NCBI GenBank assembly: GCA_965284315.1
Contig: OZ260072.1
Location: 2,294,001-2,358,000, forward strand
Direction of reading: 5' to 3'
DNA: 64,000 bases
Source: PCRC01 sp017848435
GTDB lineage: Bacteria; Pseudomonadota; Gammaproteobacteria; Burkholderiales; Burkholderiaceae_C
This document shows positions 24,281 to 32,486 of this stretch, one piece after another. The stretch's first letter is position 1. Each line of letters begins with the position of its first letter. The translations under genes were made by a program, and so were the position numbers. Below the pieces are notes generated by a model. That model was not told where the DNA came from. It worked only from the letters and a program-made list of their open reading frames with translations, and did no database searches.

Positions 24281-26440
24281 TTACTTGGCGATGGGCGCCA
24301 CGACCGGCATCGCCACGGCGGCGGTCACCGTGATGGCCACGGGTTCCACCACGGCCGCCTTCGGCGCTTCGCCACCGTGGAACTTCACCACCAGCGGCAC
24401 GATCAGCAGTGCCACGATGTTGATGATCTTGATCAGCGGGTTGATGGCCGGGCCAGCGGTGTCCTTGTAGGGGTCGCCCACGGTGTCGCCGGTCACGGCG
24501 GCCTTGTGCGCCTCGGAACCCTTGCCGCCGTGGTGGCCGTCTTCAATGTATTTCTTCGCGTTGTCCCAGGCACCGCCGCCGGTGCACATGGAGATGGCGA
24601 CGAACAGGCCGGTCACGATGGTGCCCATCAGCAGGCCACCCAGCGCGGCGGGGCCGAGCAGCAGGCCGACGATGATGGGCACCGCCACGGGCAACAGGCT
24701 GGGCACCACCATTTCCTTGATGGCGGCCGAGGTCAGCATGTCCACTGCGGCGCTGTAGTCAGGTTTGCGCTTGTTGGCCATGATCTCGCCGTCTGCGAAC
24801 TGGCGCCGCACTTCCACCACCACCGAGCCGGCGGCGCGGCCCACGGCCTCCATCGCCATGGCACCGAAGAGGTACGGAATCAGGCCGCCGATGAACAGGC
24901 CGACGATCACCAGCGGGTCGCTCAGGTTGAAGCTGATCGCCTGACCCAGGCCTTCGAGCTTGTGGGTGTAGTCGGCAAACAGCACCAGCGCGGCCAGGCC
25001 GGCGGAACCGATGGCGTAGCCCTTGGTCACGGCCTTGGTGGTGTTGCCCACCGCGTCCAGCGGGTCGGTGATGTCGCGCACGCTGGCAGGCATCTCGGCC
25101 ATCTCGGCAATGCCGCCGGCGTTGTCGGTGATGGGGCCATAGGCGTCCAGTGCCACCACAATCCCGGCCATGCTCAGCATGGAGGTGGCGGCGATCGCGA
25201 TGCCGAACAGGCCGCCGAGCTTGTAGGCCGCCATGATGGCGATACAGACAAAAATCACCGGCCAGGCGGTGGAGCGCATCGACACGCCCAGGCCCGCAAT
25301 GATGTTGGTGCCGTGGCCGGTGGTGGAGGCCTGCGCAATGTGCTGCACCGGCTTGTACTGGGTGCCGGTGTAGTACTCGGTGATCCAGACCAGCACGCCG
25401 GTCAGGATCAGGCCCACAGCGCAGGCGCCGAACAGACGCATCTGGGCGCCGGTGCCGCCGAGCGCATTGTCGGGAATGAGCCAGGTGGTGACGAAGTAGA
25501 AAGCGATCAGCGACAGCACGCCGGCCACTGCCAGGCCCTTGTACAGGGCCGGCATGACGTTCTTCATGCCGGGCGAGGCCTTGACGAAGAAGCAGCCGAT
25601 GATGGACGCAACGATGGACACACCGCCCAGCGCTAGCGGGTACAGCACGGCCTGCATGGGCGCGGCGGCTACCAGCAGGGCGCCGAGCACCATGGTGGCG
25701 ATCAGCGTCACGGCGTAGGTCTCGAACAAATCGGCCGCCATGCCGGCGCAGTCGCCGACGTTGTCGCCCACGTTGTCGGCAATCACGGCCGGGTTGCGTG
25801 GGTCGTCCTCCGGAATGCCGGCTTCGACCTTGCCCACCAGGTCGGCGCCGACGTCAGCGCCCTTGGTGAAGATGCCACCGCCCAGACGGGCGAAGATGGA
25901 GATCAGCGACGAGCCGAAGGCAAAGCCGATCAGCGGGTTCAGCAGCGAGGCCAGGCTCTTGTCCGGCGTCAGGTTGCCATTGCCCACCAGAAACCAGAAG
26001 AAACCGGCGACGCCTAGCAAACCGAGGCCGACCACCAGCATGCCGGTGGTGGCACCGCCGCGGAAGGCGACATCCAGCGCCGGGCCAATGCCCTTGGTGG
26101 CGGCCTGCGCCGTACGCACGTTGGCCCGCACCGACACATTCATGCCAATGAAGCCGCAGGCGCCCGACAGCACGGCGCCGATGATGAAGCCGATGGCCGT
26201 CTGCAAGTCCAGGAAAACGCCGATCAGCACCGCGAGGATCACCCCAACGATGGCGATGGTTTTGTATTGACGCGCCAGGTACGCTGCCGCACCTGCTTGA
26301 ATGGCGGCTGCAATTTCCTGCATCCGCGCATTGCCTGCGTCCTGAGAAAGAATCCATCCGCGTGCCCAGAAGCCGTATCCCACGGCGACCAGACCGCACA
26401 CTAGCGCAAGAATCAGCGCTGAATTGCCTGTCATGTCCAT
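24281..26440 (-). CDS. hppA: Membrane proton-translocating pyrophosphatase (K+-independent type)
   Basis: HppA hydrolyses pyrophosphate and pumps H+ across the inner membrane. The 719 residues have about 16 membrane helices. Substrate motifs are visible: EDDPRNPAVIADNVGDNVGD and GGGAWDNAKKYIEDG, then VTGDTVGDPYKDTAGPAIN. The site that tells K+-dependent from K+-independent enzymes reads GNTTK (Lys469) instead of Ala, which indicates the K+-independent H+ pump. The C-terminus has an extra ~30-residue Ala/Val segment. The gene is divergent from soluble pyrophosphatase ppa. Confidence 0.95.
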   Translation of the reverse strand: MDMTGNSALILALVCGLVAVGYGFWARGWILSQDAGNARMQEIAAAIQAGAAAYLARQYKTIAIVGVILAVLIGVFLDLQTAIGFIIGAVLSGACGFIGMNVSVRANVRTAQAATKGIGPALDVAFRGGATTGMLVVGLGLLGVAGFFWFLVGNGNLTPDKSLASLLNPLIGFAFGSSLISIFARLGGGIFTKGADVGADLVGKVEAGIPEDDPRNPAVIADNVGDNVGDCAGMAADLFETYAVTLIATMVLGALLVAAAPMQAVLYPLALGGVSIVASIIGCFFVKASPGMKNVMPALYKGLAVAGVLSLIAFYFVTTWLIPDNALGGTGAQMRLFGACAVGLILTGVLVWITEYYTGTQYKPVQHIAQASTTGHGTNIIAGLGVSMRSTAWPVIFVCIAIMAAYKLGGLFGIAIAATSMLSMAGIVVALDAYGPITDNAGGIAEMAEMPASVRDITDPLDAVGNTTKAVTKGYAIGSAGLAALVLFADYTHKLEGLGQAISFNLSDPLVIVGLFIGGLIPYLFGAMAMEAVGRAAGSVVVEVRRQFADGEIMANKRKPDYSAAVDMLTSAAIKEMVVPSLLPVAVPIIVGLLLGPAALGGLLMGTIVTGLFVAISMCTGGGAWDNAKKYIEDGHHGGKGSEAHKAAVTGDTVGDPYKDTAGPAINPLIKIINIVALLIVPLVVKFHGGEAPKAAVVEPVAITVTAAVAMPVVAPIAK

Positions 26441-26468
26441 CTCCTACTCGAATGTTTCTGCTTGGAAG

Positions 26469-26491
26469 AAACACAACGCAGGGTTGTGTTT
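26469..26491 (-). promoter_or_regulatory. 9-bp hairpin in the hppA leader
   Basis: AAACACAAC and GTTGTGTTT form a perfect stem with a 5-nt loop, 29-51 nt upstream of the hppA start. No T-run follows. It may be a regulator site or mRNA structure. Confidence 0.4.
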
Positions 26492-26606
26492 CCGCTGCGT
26501 TGCTTCCTCGCTGCACCACACTTGAGACCCGTGGAGACGATTGGCCAACGCGCCAATGTAGCGTGAAAACCCCGGAGCGCAATCGGGCGGCAAGGCCCGT
26601 GAAAGT

Positions 26607-26631
26607 AAAATCAGGGTTAATCCTGATTTTT
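26607..26631. promoter_or_regulatory. Palindrome/hairpin upstream of ppa
   Basis: AAAATCAGG-GTTAAT-CCTGATTTT followed by one more T. It has the shape of both an operator and a small terminator, 29 bp before the ppa start. Since no gene is read into it from the left on this strand, an operator or attenuator for ppa is more likely than a simple terminator. Confidence 0.45.
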
Positions 26632-26659
26632 GACAACCTCTGCAACCAGCAAGCACAAC

Positions 26660-27202
26660 ATGGCACTCGACAAAGTCCCCCCAGGCAAAAACATCCCTGA
26701 ATCGTTCAACGTCGTCATCGAAATCCCGATGAACGCCGACCCGGTGAAGTACGAAGTGGACAAGGAATCCGGCGCGATTTTCGTGGACCGCTTCATGAGC
26801 ACCTCGATGCACTACCCGACCAACTACGGCTACGTGCCCAAGACGCTCAGCGGTGACGGCGACCCGGTCGATGTGCTGGTGATCACGCCGGTACCGCTGA
26901 TTCCTGGCGTGGTGGTGACCTGCCGTCCCATCGGCATCCTGATGATGGAAGACGAAGCCGGCGTGGACGGCAAGGTGTTGGCGGTGCCGGTGGACAAGAA
27001 GTGTTCGCTGTACACCCAGTGGCAGAAGCCCGAAGACATGAACCCGCTGCGCCTGCGCACCATCTCCCATTTCTTTGAGCACTACAAAGACCTGGAAGAG
27101 GGCAAGTGGGTCAAGATCCTGGGTTGGGAAGGGCCTGAAGCGGCGAAGAAAGAAGTTGTTGACGGTGTGGCGGCCTACAACCTGGCCAACCCGGCGGCCT
27201 GA
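26660..27202 (+). CDS. ppa: Soluble inorganic pyrophosphatase, family I
   Basis: Ppa hydrolyses pyrophosphate in the cytosol and pulls biosynthetic reactions forward. The 180 residues are typical. Active-site motifs: FNVVIEIPMNADPVKYEVD, MHYPTNYGYVPKTLSGDGD, the signature DGDPVDVLV, and the late KWVKILGWEG. ATG 26660 (MALDKVPPGKN) is chosen over an upstream in-frame start. It is divergent from hppA across a 219-bp region with two hairpins. Confidence 0.96.
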   Translation: MALDKVPPGKNIPESFNVVIEIPMNADPVKYEVDKESGAIFVDRFMSTSMHYPTNYGYVPKTLSGDGDPVDVLVITPVPLIPGVVVTCRPIGILMMEDEAGVDGKVLAVPVDKKCSLYTQWQKPEDMNPLRLRTISHFFEHYKDLEEGKWVKILGWEGPEAAKKEVVDGVAAYNLANPAA

Positions 27203-27213
27203 ACCGCCTGCAC

Positions 27214-27247
27214 ACAAAAAAAAGCCGCTGGACCCAGCGGCTTTTTT
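27214..27247. terminator. Bidirectional terminator after ppa
   Basis: A-run, GCCGCTGG, short loop, CAGCGGC, T-run. It can stop both ppa and the convergent hydrolase gene. Confidence 0.85.
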
Positions 27248-27257
27248 CATGGTGCGG

Positions 27258-28070
27258 TCAACGCTGCGGGTCCGGGAAGATCAGCCCATGCAGACCGTTC
27301 TTGCGCTCGAACGGGCGCCACTGCCCCACTGGCTGTGCCAGCCGGTCGGCCACCACCCACCAGGCACTGGGGTTGAGTCCGATGCCAAAGTGGCTGGCCA
27401 ACACCTCGACGTTTTCGGTGTGCGGGTTGCTTTTGCTGGGGGCTTGCTGACTGCCCTGCCAGGCGACGATGCCGTCGGTGCGCGAGAACACGGAGGTCGT
27501 GGGCACCGGCGGAGCGGTTGGCAGGTCGCGTTGCGCCATTTCCCGGTGGCTGTCGCGGCCACTGGTGAGTTCGTAGAGCCGCCAGGCGTTGGTGCTGCGC
27601 GGTGGGCCGGAGAACGGTGTGCCCAGCGTGACCACGTCGCGCACCAGTTCCGGCATCAGTTTGGCCAATTCGCGGGCGTAAATGCCACCCAGGCTCCAGC
27701 CGACCAGGCTCACCGGCTGGCCGCTGGCGTCTGCCGCGACCTGCAGTTGGCGAACAGCGGCTTCCAGCACGCCGGCACGCGGGCCGAAATTAAAGCCCTG
27801 GTCCCAGCCCTGCGGGTTGTAGTTGAGGCTCTGCAGGTAGCGGCGCAGCGGCAGGGTGGTGGTGTCATTGGCCGACAGGCCGGGGAAAACGATGACCGTG
27901 CGGCCGTCGCCCGCAGGTGCCCGCTGCAGCACCGGCCAACTCGGCAGCACCGCGCCAAACTCCCAGAACGCCCGGAACTCCAGCGCGACCAGCCAGGCGC
28001 TGGGGGGCAGGATGTCCTGGGGCGCAACGGTGGCCTGGGCTGGGGTGCGGGCGGTTCGGGAAACGGGCAT
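27258..28070 (-). CDS. Alpha/beta hydrolase (lipase/esterase-like)
   Basis: A 270-residue alpha/beta hydrolase. The nucleophile elbow is GWSLGGIYA, the acid is probably in FSRTDGIVAWQ, and the histidine in VEVLASHFGIGLNP. An N-terminal hydrophobic patch (SAWLVALEFRAFWEFG) may anchor it to the membrane. The substrate is unknown. The ATG at 28070 begins the family-like part; a 44-residue upstream extension is open but Cys-rich and unlike a hydrolase N-terminus. Confidence 0.82.
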   Translation of the reverse strand: MPVSRTARTPAQATVAPQDILPPSAWLVALEFRAFWEFGAVLPSWPVLQRAPAGDGRTVIVFPGLSANDTTTLPLRRYLQSLNYNPQGWDQGFNFGPRAGVLEAAVRQLQVAADASGQPVSLVGWSLGGIYARELAKLMPELVRDVVTLGTPFSGPPRSTNAWRLYELTSGRDSHREMAQRDLPTAPPVPTTSVFSRTDGIVAWQGSQQAPSKSNPHTENVEVLASHFGIGLNPSAWWVVADRLAQPVGQWRPFERKNGLHGLIFPDPQR

Positions 28071-28198
28071 GGCAGTCGCTGTGCAGAAACACAGATTCAC
28101 TCGGTGCCCGAATTGGACACCAGGCCCGAGCGTTTTGGTGGGGAGCTGGCTCTGCTTTTTAGAGTCGGCGGTCTGGGTTTTTGTCGCGCCGGGGACGC

Positions 28199-29416
28199 TC
28201 ACGCCTGCCGGAACGGGCTGCGTTCGCCCAGGTGGTCCAGGTAGTGGGTGATGCCCTGGCCTTCGCGTTCCAGAAAACGCTCGACCGCGTCGGCAAACGC
28301 CGGGTGGGCCAGCCAGTGGGCCGAGGTGGTTTTGACCGGCATCAGCGCGCGGGCCATTTTGTGTTCGCCCTGGGCGCCGCCCTCAAAACGCTGCACGCCG
28401 TGTTCAATGCACCAGGCCAGCGGCTGGTAGTAACAGGCCTCGAAGTGCAGGCAGTCCACCCGCTCCAGGGCACCCCAATAACGGCCGTAAGCGACCTGAC
28501 ATGGCGCTTCAGGGGCATTTTTTACGCCAAATTGGCCTTGAGCCCTAGTGGAATCTAGCGATAGTGCTATCAAGCTGGTAGCAATCGGCTGGCCATTGCG
28601 CTCGGCCACGAACAGCAGCCAGTGCCCGGGCATGGTGTTGGCCACGCGCTGGAAAAAGTTGCGGTTCAGGTAGGGCGGGTTGCCATGCTCGCGGTAGGTG
28701 CGCTCGTAGCAGCGGTAGAAAAAGTCCCAGTCGGCAGGGGCAATGTCTTGGCCAAGGGACCAGCGGAACCGCACGCCCGCGTCGGCCACCTTGCGCCGCT
28801 CCTGGCGGATTTTCTTGCGTTTTTCCTGGCTCAGGGTGGCGAGAAAATGGTCGAAGTCGGGGTAGTTGGCGTTCTTCCAGTGGAACTGGACGGTGTGGCG
28901 GAGCATCAGCTTTTCTGCTGTGCAGGCAGCCACGTCCTCGTCGTTGGCAAACAGCAAGTGCAATGAAGACAACTTGTGTTCTCCGCACCAACCGACCAGT
29001 GCGTGAACCAGCGCTTGCCGCGCTGCCGTGTCAACGGCCAGCAAGCGCGCCCCCGGCACCGGTGTGAAAGGCACCGCCGCGACGGCCTTGGGGTAGTAGG
29101 CCAGGCTGTGCTGCTCGTAGGCGTTGGCCCAGGCCCAGTCGAACACGTATTCGCCGTACGAATGGTCTTTCAGGTACAGCGCGCAGGCGGCGTGCAAGGT
29201 GTTGTTGCGCCACAGCGTGACGAATGCCGGCGTCCAGCCGGTGGCGGGTGTGGCGCTGCCGCTGGCGTGCAGCGCCAGCAGGTAGGCATGCCGCATGAAG
29301 GGCGAGGCGTTGGGTTGCCGTGCCAGCAACGCGTCCCAGTCGGCCGCAGTGATGTCGGCCGGGGACGCGAAGACCCGGGTGACATAATCGTTTGAGTTAT
29401 TGTTCACAGACCCCAT
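28199..29416 (-). CDS. FemAB/GNAT-like protein (PF04339, DUF482)
   Basis: A 405-residue protein of the COG3146 group, annotated as GNAT acetyltransferase or peptidoglycan-biosynthesis/recognition protein; no reaction has been established that I know of. Hallmarks: FMRHAYLLALHASGS, YLKDHSYGEYVFDWAWANAYE, YYPKAVAAVPFTPVPGARLL, HFEACYYQPLAWCIEHG and FEGGAQGEHKMARALMP. Between ATSLIALS and GRYWGALE a repeat-derived segment of about 22 residues is inserted. Its ATG at 29416 shares a CATG tetramer with the divergent nadE start. Confidence 0.85.
   Translation of the reverse strand: MGSVNNNSNDYVTRVFASPADITAADWDALLARQPNASPFMRHAYLLALHASGSATPATGWTPAFVTLWRNNTLHAACALYLKDHSYGEYVFDWAWANAYEQHSLAYYPKAVAAVPFTPVPGARLLAVDTAARQALVHALVGWCGEHKLSSLHLLFANDEDVAACTAEKLMLRHTVQFHWKNANYPDFDHFLATLSQEKRKKIRQERRKVADAGVRFRWSLGQDIAPADWDFFYRCYERTYREHGNPPYLNRNFFQRVANTMPGHWLLFVAERNGQPIATSLIALSLDSTRAQGQFGVKNAPEAPCQVAYGRYWGALERVDCLHFEACYYQPLAWCIEHGVQRFEGGAQGEHKMARALMPVKTTSAHWLAHPAFADAVERFLEREGQGITHYLDHLGERSPFRQA
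28520..28585 (+). repeat. Dispersed ~66-bp AGCTAT repeat, copy 3, inside the FemAB-like gene
   Basis: Consensus orientation is plus, opposite to the host gene. The blocks GCCAAATTGGCC, GAGCCCTAGTG and TGCTATC match the other copies. It is translated on its complementary strand as about SLDSTRAQGQFGVKN, between two conserved family motifs. Confidence 0.8.
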
Positions 29417-31079
29417 GACGCTCAGAATTTGCATTGCCCAGCTCAACTTCGTGGTGGGCGACCTGGCCGGCAATGCGCAAAAAATCATTGACGCTGCGCA
29501 CACGGCCCATGCCAACGGCGCACAGCTGTTGTTAACGCCGGAGTTGTCGATCTGCGGCTACGCCGCCGAAGACCTGTTCCTGCGCCCCGCGTTCATCGCG
29601 GCCTGTGATGATGCCGTGAAAACCGTGGCCAGCGCGCTGGCGGGTCTAAAAGACATGGTGGTGGTGGTGGGCCACCCCACGGGGGGCGGCAGCCGCACCC
29701 GGTCGGTGGCGGTTCAGCAGCGCTTCAACGCGGCCAGCGTGTTGCGCGAAGGCGAGGTGCTGGCCACTTACGCCAAACGCGAGTTGCCCAACTACCAGGT
29801 GTTCGACGAACGTCGTTACTTCACCCCCGGTGAAGGGGTGTGCGTGTTTGAGGCCGGTGGCGTGAAGGTGGGCCTGTTGATCTGCGAAGACGCCTGGTTC
29901 GAGGCGCCGGCTTGGCTGGCCAAGGAGGCGGGGGCGGAGCTGCTGGCAGTCGTCAACGCCTCGCCTTTTCATGTGGGCAAGGGCGATGAACGCGAGCAGA
30001 CCATGCGCGAGCGGGTGCTGGACTGCGGCCTGCCGCTGATTTACGCCCACCTCGTGGGCGGCCAGGACGAGGTGGTGTTTGAAGGCCGTTCGTTCGCGCT
30101 GAATGCCGATGGCTCGGTCGCCTGCCGGGCCCCGAGTTTTGAAGAAAAACTCGTTGAAGTTCAGGTTGAATCGATTGGTGGCGTGCTTGAGTTCGCCGCG
30201 GAGGTGTTGCCTGAACCCACCCCCGAGGCCGATTTGTGGGCCGCGCTGGTGCTGGGCGTGCGCGACTACATCGGCAAAAACGGCTTTCCGGGGGCCATTT
30301 TGGGCTTGTCGGGCGGCATCGACTCGGCGTTGGTGCTGGCGATTGCGGTAGATGCGCTGGGCAAAGACCGGGTGCGCACGGTGATGATGCCGTCGCCCTA
30401 CACGGCAGACATCAGCTGGATTGACGCGCGTGAGATGGCCCAGCGTCTGGGCGTGCGCTACGACGAAATTTCCATCGTCCCCGAGTTCGAGGCCTTCAAG
30501 ACCTCGTTGGCCAGCGAATTCAAAGGCCTGGCCGAAGACACGACCGAAGAAAACATCCAGGCCCGCATTCGTGGCACGCTGCTGATGGCGCTGTCCAACA
30601 AGTTCGGCAGCATTGTGCTGACCACCGGCAACAAGAGCGAAATGGCCACCGGCTACTGCACGCTGTACGGCGACATGGCCGGCGGTTTTGCCGCCATCAA
30701 GGACCTGGCCAAGACCACGGTGTTCAAGCTCGCGCACTGGCGCAACGCCCATGACCCGTATGGCACCGGCGCGAACCCGATTCCCGAGCGCATCATCACC
30801 CGTCCGCCCAGCGCCGAGCTGCGCCCCGACCAGACCGACCAGGACAGCCTGCCGCCCTACGAGGTGCTGGACGCGATTCTGGAACGTTTTATGGAGAACG
30901 ACCAGAGCGCCGAAGACATCATCGCGGCTGGTTTTGACCGCGCGGTGGTTGAGCGCGTGACCCGGCTGATTCGCATCAACGAGTACAAACGCCGGCAGGC
31001 CCCTGTGGGCATTCGGGTAACGCACCGCAGCTTTGGCAAGGATTGGCGTTATCCTATTACCAACAAATTCCGCGCCTGA
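29415..31079 (+). CDS. nadE: Glutamine-dependent NAD+ synthetase
   Basis: NadE amidates nicotinic acid adenine dinucleotide, taking ammonia from glutamine. The 554 residues hold an N-terminal nitrilase-like glutaminase (Glu in LLTPELSICGY, Lys in YAKRELPNYQVF, Cys in GLLICEDAWFE) joined to a synthetase domain with the pyrophosphatase P-loop ILGLSGGIDSALVLAIA and TTGNKSEMATGYCTLYGDMAGG. ATG 29415 (MTLRICIAQLNFVVGD) gives the standard N-terminus. glnB follows after 29 bp. Confidence 0.96.
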   Translation: MTLRICIAQLNFVVGDLAGNAQKIIDAAHTAHANGAQLLLTPELSICGYAAEDLFLRPAFIAACDDAVKTVASALAGLKDMVVVVGHPTGGGSRTRSVAVQQRFNAASVLREGEVLATYAKRELPNYQVFDERRYFTPGEGVCVFEAGGVKVGLLICEDAWFEAPAWLAKEAGAELLAVVNASPFHVGKGDEREQTMRERVLDCGLPLIYAHLVGGQDEVVFEGRSFALNADGSVACRAPSFEEKLVEVQVESIGGVLEFAAEVLPEPTPEADLWAALVLGVRDYIGKNGFPGAILGLSGGIDSALVLAIAVDALGKDRVRTVMMPSPYTADISWIDAREMAQRLGVRYDEISIVPEFEAFKTSLASEFKGLAEDTTEENIQARIRGTLLMALSNKFGSIVLTTGNKSEMATGYCTLYGDMAGGFAAIKDLAKTTVFKLAHWRNAHDPYGTGANPIPERIITRPPSAELRPDQTDQDSLPPYEVLDAILERFMENDQSAEDIIAAGFDRAVVERVTRLIRINEYKRRQAPVGIRVTHRSFGKDWRYPITNKFRA

Positions 31080-31108
31080 GCCGCGCGCAGACCAACAAGG
31101 GAGACCCA

Positions 31109-31447
31109 ATGAAACAAATCACCGCCATCATCAAACCGTTCAAGCTCGAAGAAGTGCGCGAAGCGCTGGCCGACTGCGGTGTGACCGGCCTGACCGTGAC
31201 CGAGGTCAAGGGCTTTGGCCGCCAGAAAGGCCACACCGAGCTGTACCGTGGTGCCGAGTACGTGGTCGACTTCCTGCCCAAGGTCAAGATCGAGGTGGTG
31301 GTGAAGACCGGTGATGTGGACCGCTGCGTGGAAGCCATTATCCGTGCCGCCCGTACCGGCAAGATCGGTGACGGCAAGATTTTCATCACCAGCGTGGAAC
31401 GCGTCGTGCGCATTCGGACCGGCGAGCTGGACGAAACGGCGGTCTGA
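31109..31447 (+). CDS. glnB: Nitrogen regulatory protein PII
   Basis: PII is a trimeric signal protein that senses ATP/ADP and 2-oxoglutarate and reports nitrogen status. The 112 residues are full length, with the uridylylated Tyr51 in LYRGAEYVVDFLPK at the T-loop and the C-terminal signature (TGKIGDGKIFITSVERVVRIRTGE). A GGGAG ribosome site precedes the ATG. Linkage to nadE suggests PII control of NAD synthesis; an amtB partner is not present, so GlnB rather than GlnK is likely. Confidence 0.95.
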   Translation: MKQITAIIKPFKLEEVREALADCGVTGLTVTEVKGFGRQKGHTELYRGAEYVVDFLPKVKIEVVVKTGDVDRCVEAIIRAARTGKIGDGKIFITSVERVVRIRTGELDETAV

Positions 31448-31460
31448 GCCGCCCGGCTCA
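31445..31460. terminator. Stem-loop spanning glnB and LOG stop codons
   Basis: TGAGCC-GCCC-GGCTCA: the stem contains the TGA of glnB and, on the other strand, the TGA of the convergent gene. There is no T-run, so it is a weak or Rho-assisted end at best. Confidence 0.4.
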
Positions 31461-32042
31461 CAAATTGGCGAGTTGTGCGGCGGGCGCCATGCCGGCGTCC
31501 TGCACCAGCCCGGCCAGCAGCTCCGGCACCGAGTCACCGGTGCGGATCAGGTCCATCTGCCACGGTGCCATGAAATCCTGCCCCACCGAGCCGCGCAGGA
31601 AGGCGAGCAGGCTGTCGTAATAGCCATTCAGGTTGAGCAGGCCCACCGGCTTGTCGTGGTAGCCGAGCTGGCGCCAGGTCCAGGCTTCGAAAAACTCTTC
31701 CAGCGTGCCAATGCCGCCCGGCAAAGCAACAAAGGCGTCGGCCTGTTCGGCCATCCGCCGCTTGCGCTCGTGCATCGTGTCCACCACCTGCAGGTCGGTG
31801 CAGCCGGTGTGGCCCCATTCCTTTTGCACCATGGACGCCGGGATGATGCCGGTCACACGCGCACCAGCCGCCAGCGCCGCGTCGGCCACCACACCCATCA
31901 GCCCGTTGCGGCCACCACCGTACACCAGTTGCCCGCCGTGGGCACCGATCCAGTGGCCGGTTGCCCGCGCCACCTCGGTAAATGCGGTGTCGTTGCCGCT
32001 GCGCGAACCGCAGTAGACGCAAATGGAAAACGCCGGTGTCAT
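31458..32042 (-). CDS. LOG-family nucleoside monophosphate phosphoribohydrolase (TIGR00730)
   Basis: A 194-residue protein of the LOG family (cytokinin riboside 5'-monophosphate phosphoribohydrolase), which in bacteria probably splits AMP or related nucleotides. The signature PGGIGTLEEFFEAW and the upstream VYGGGRNGLMGVVADAAL are intact. The ATG at 32042 (MTPAFSICVYCGSR) overlaps the dgkA stop by ATGA, so the two genes are cotranscribed. The physiological substrate is uncertain. Confidence 0.9.
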   Translation of the reverse strand: MTPAFSICVYCGSRSGNDTAFTEVARATGHWIGAHGGQLVYGGGRNGLMGVVADAALAAGARVTGIIPASMVQKEWGHTGCTDLQVVDTMHERKRRMAEQADAFVALPGGIGTLEEFFEAWTWRQLGYHDKPVGLLNLNGYYDSLLAFLRGSVGQDFMAPWQMDLIRTGDSVPELLAGLVQDAGMAPAAQLANL

Positions 32043-32437
32043 GTGAACCGATGGAGCAAGGCCGCCGCCCAGATGCCGCCGCACAGCAGCAGGCTCAGCA
32101 GCACAGCCGCGCTGCCCATGTCCTTGGCACGTTTCGACAGGTCGTGCCATTCGGGTCCGATGCGGTCGATGGCAGTTTCAATGCCTGTGTTGAGCAACTC
32201 CACGATCATCACGATCAGCACCGAGCCGGCCAGCAGTGCCACCTCCACCCAGGACTGTCCGAGCCAGAAGGCCGTGGGCACCATGATCATCGCCGCCATC
32301 ACTTCCTGGCGGAACGCGGTCTCGTGCCAGCCTGCGCGCAGGCCCTCCATGGAGTAGCCGCCCGCGTGCACGATGCGGCTCAGGCCGGTGCGGTGTTTTT
32401 GTGGATTGACGTCGGCGGGGTTGGTGGGCGCTGGCAT
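32039..32437 (-). CDS. dgkA: Diacylglycerol kinase, small prokaryotic type
   Basis: DgkA is a small trimeric inner-membrane enzyme that phosphorylates diacylglycerol (or undecaprenol) for lipid recycling. The 132 residues contain three membrane helices and the signature ELLNTGIETAIDRIG followed by HDLSKRAKDMGSAAV. The N-terminal amphipathic part has GLSRIVHAGGYSMEGLRAG. Confidence 0.95.
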   Translation of the reverse strand: MPAPTNPADVNPQKHRTGLSRIVHAGGYSMEGLRAGWHETAFRQEVMAAMIMVPTAFWLGQSWVEVALLAGSVLIVMIVELLNTGIETAIDRIGPEWHDLSKRAKDMGSAAVLLSLLLCGGIWAAALLHRFT

Positions 32438-32486
32438 GGCGGGATTGTTGCCTGGCTTTATGAAGCTACGGTGAGTGCCCGTCCGG

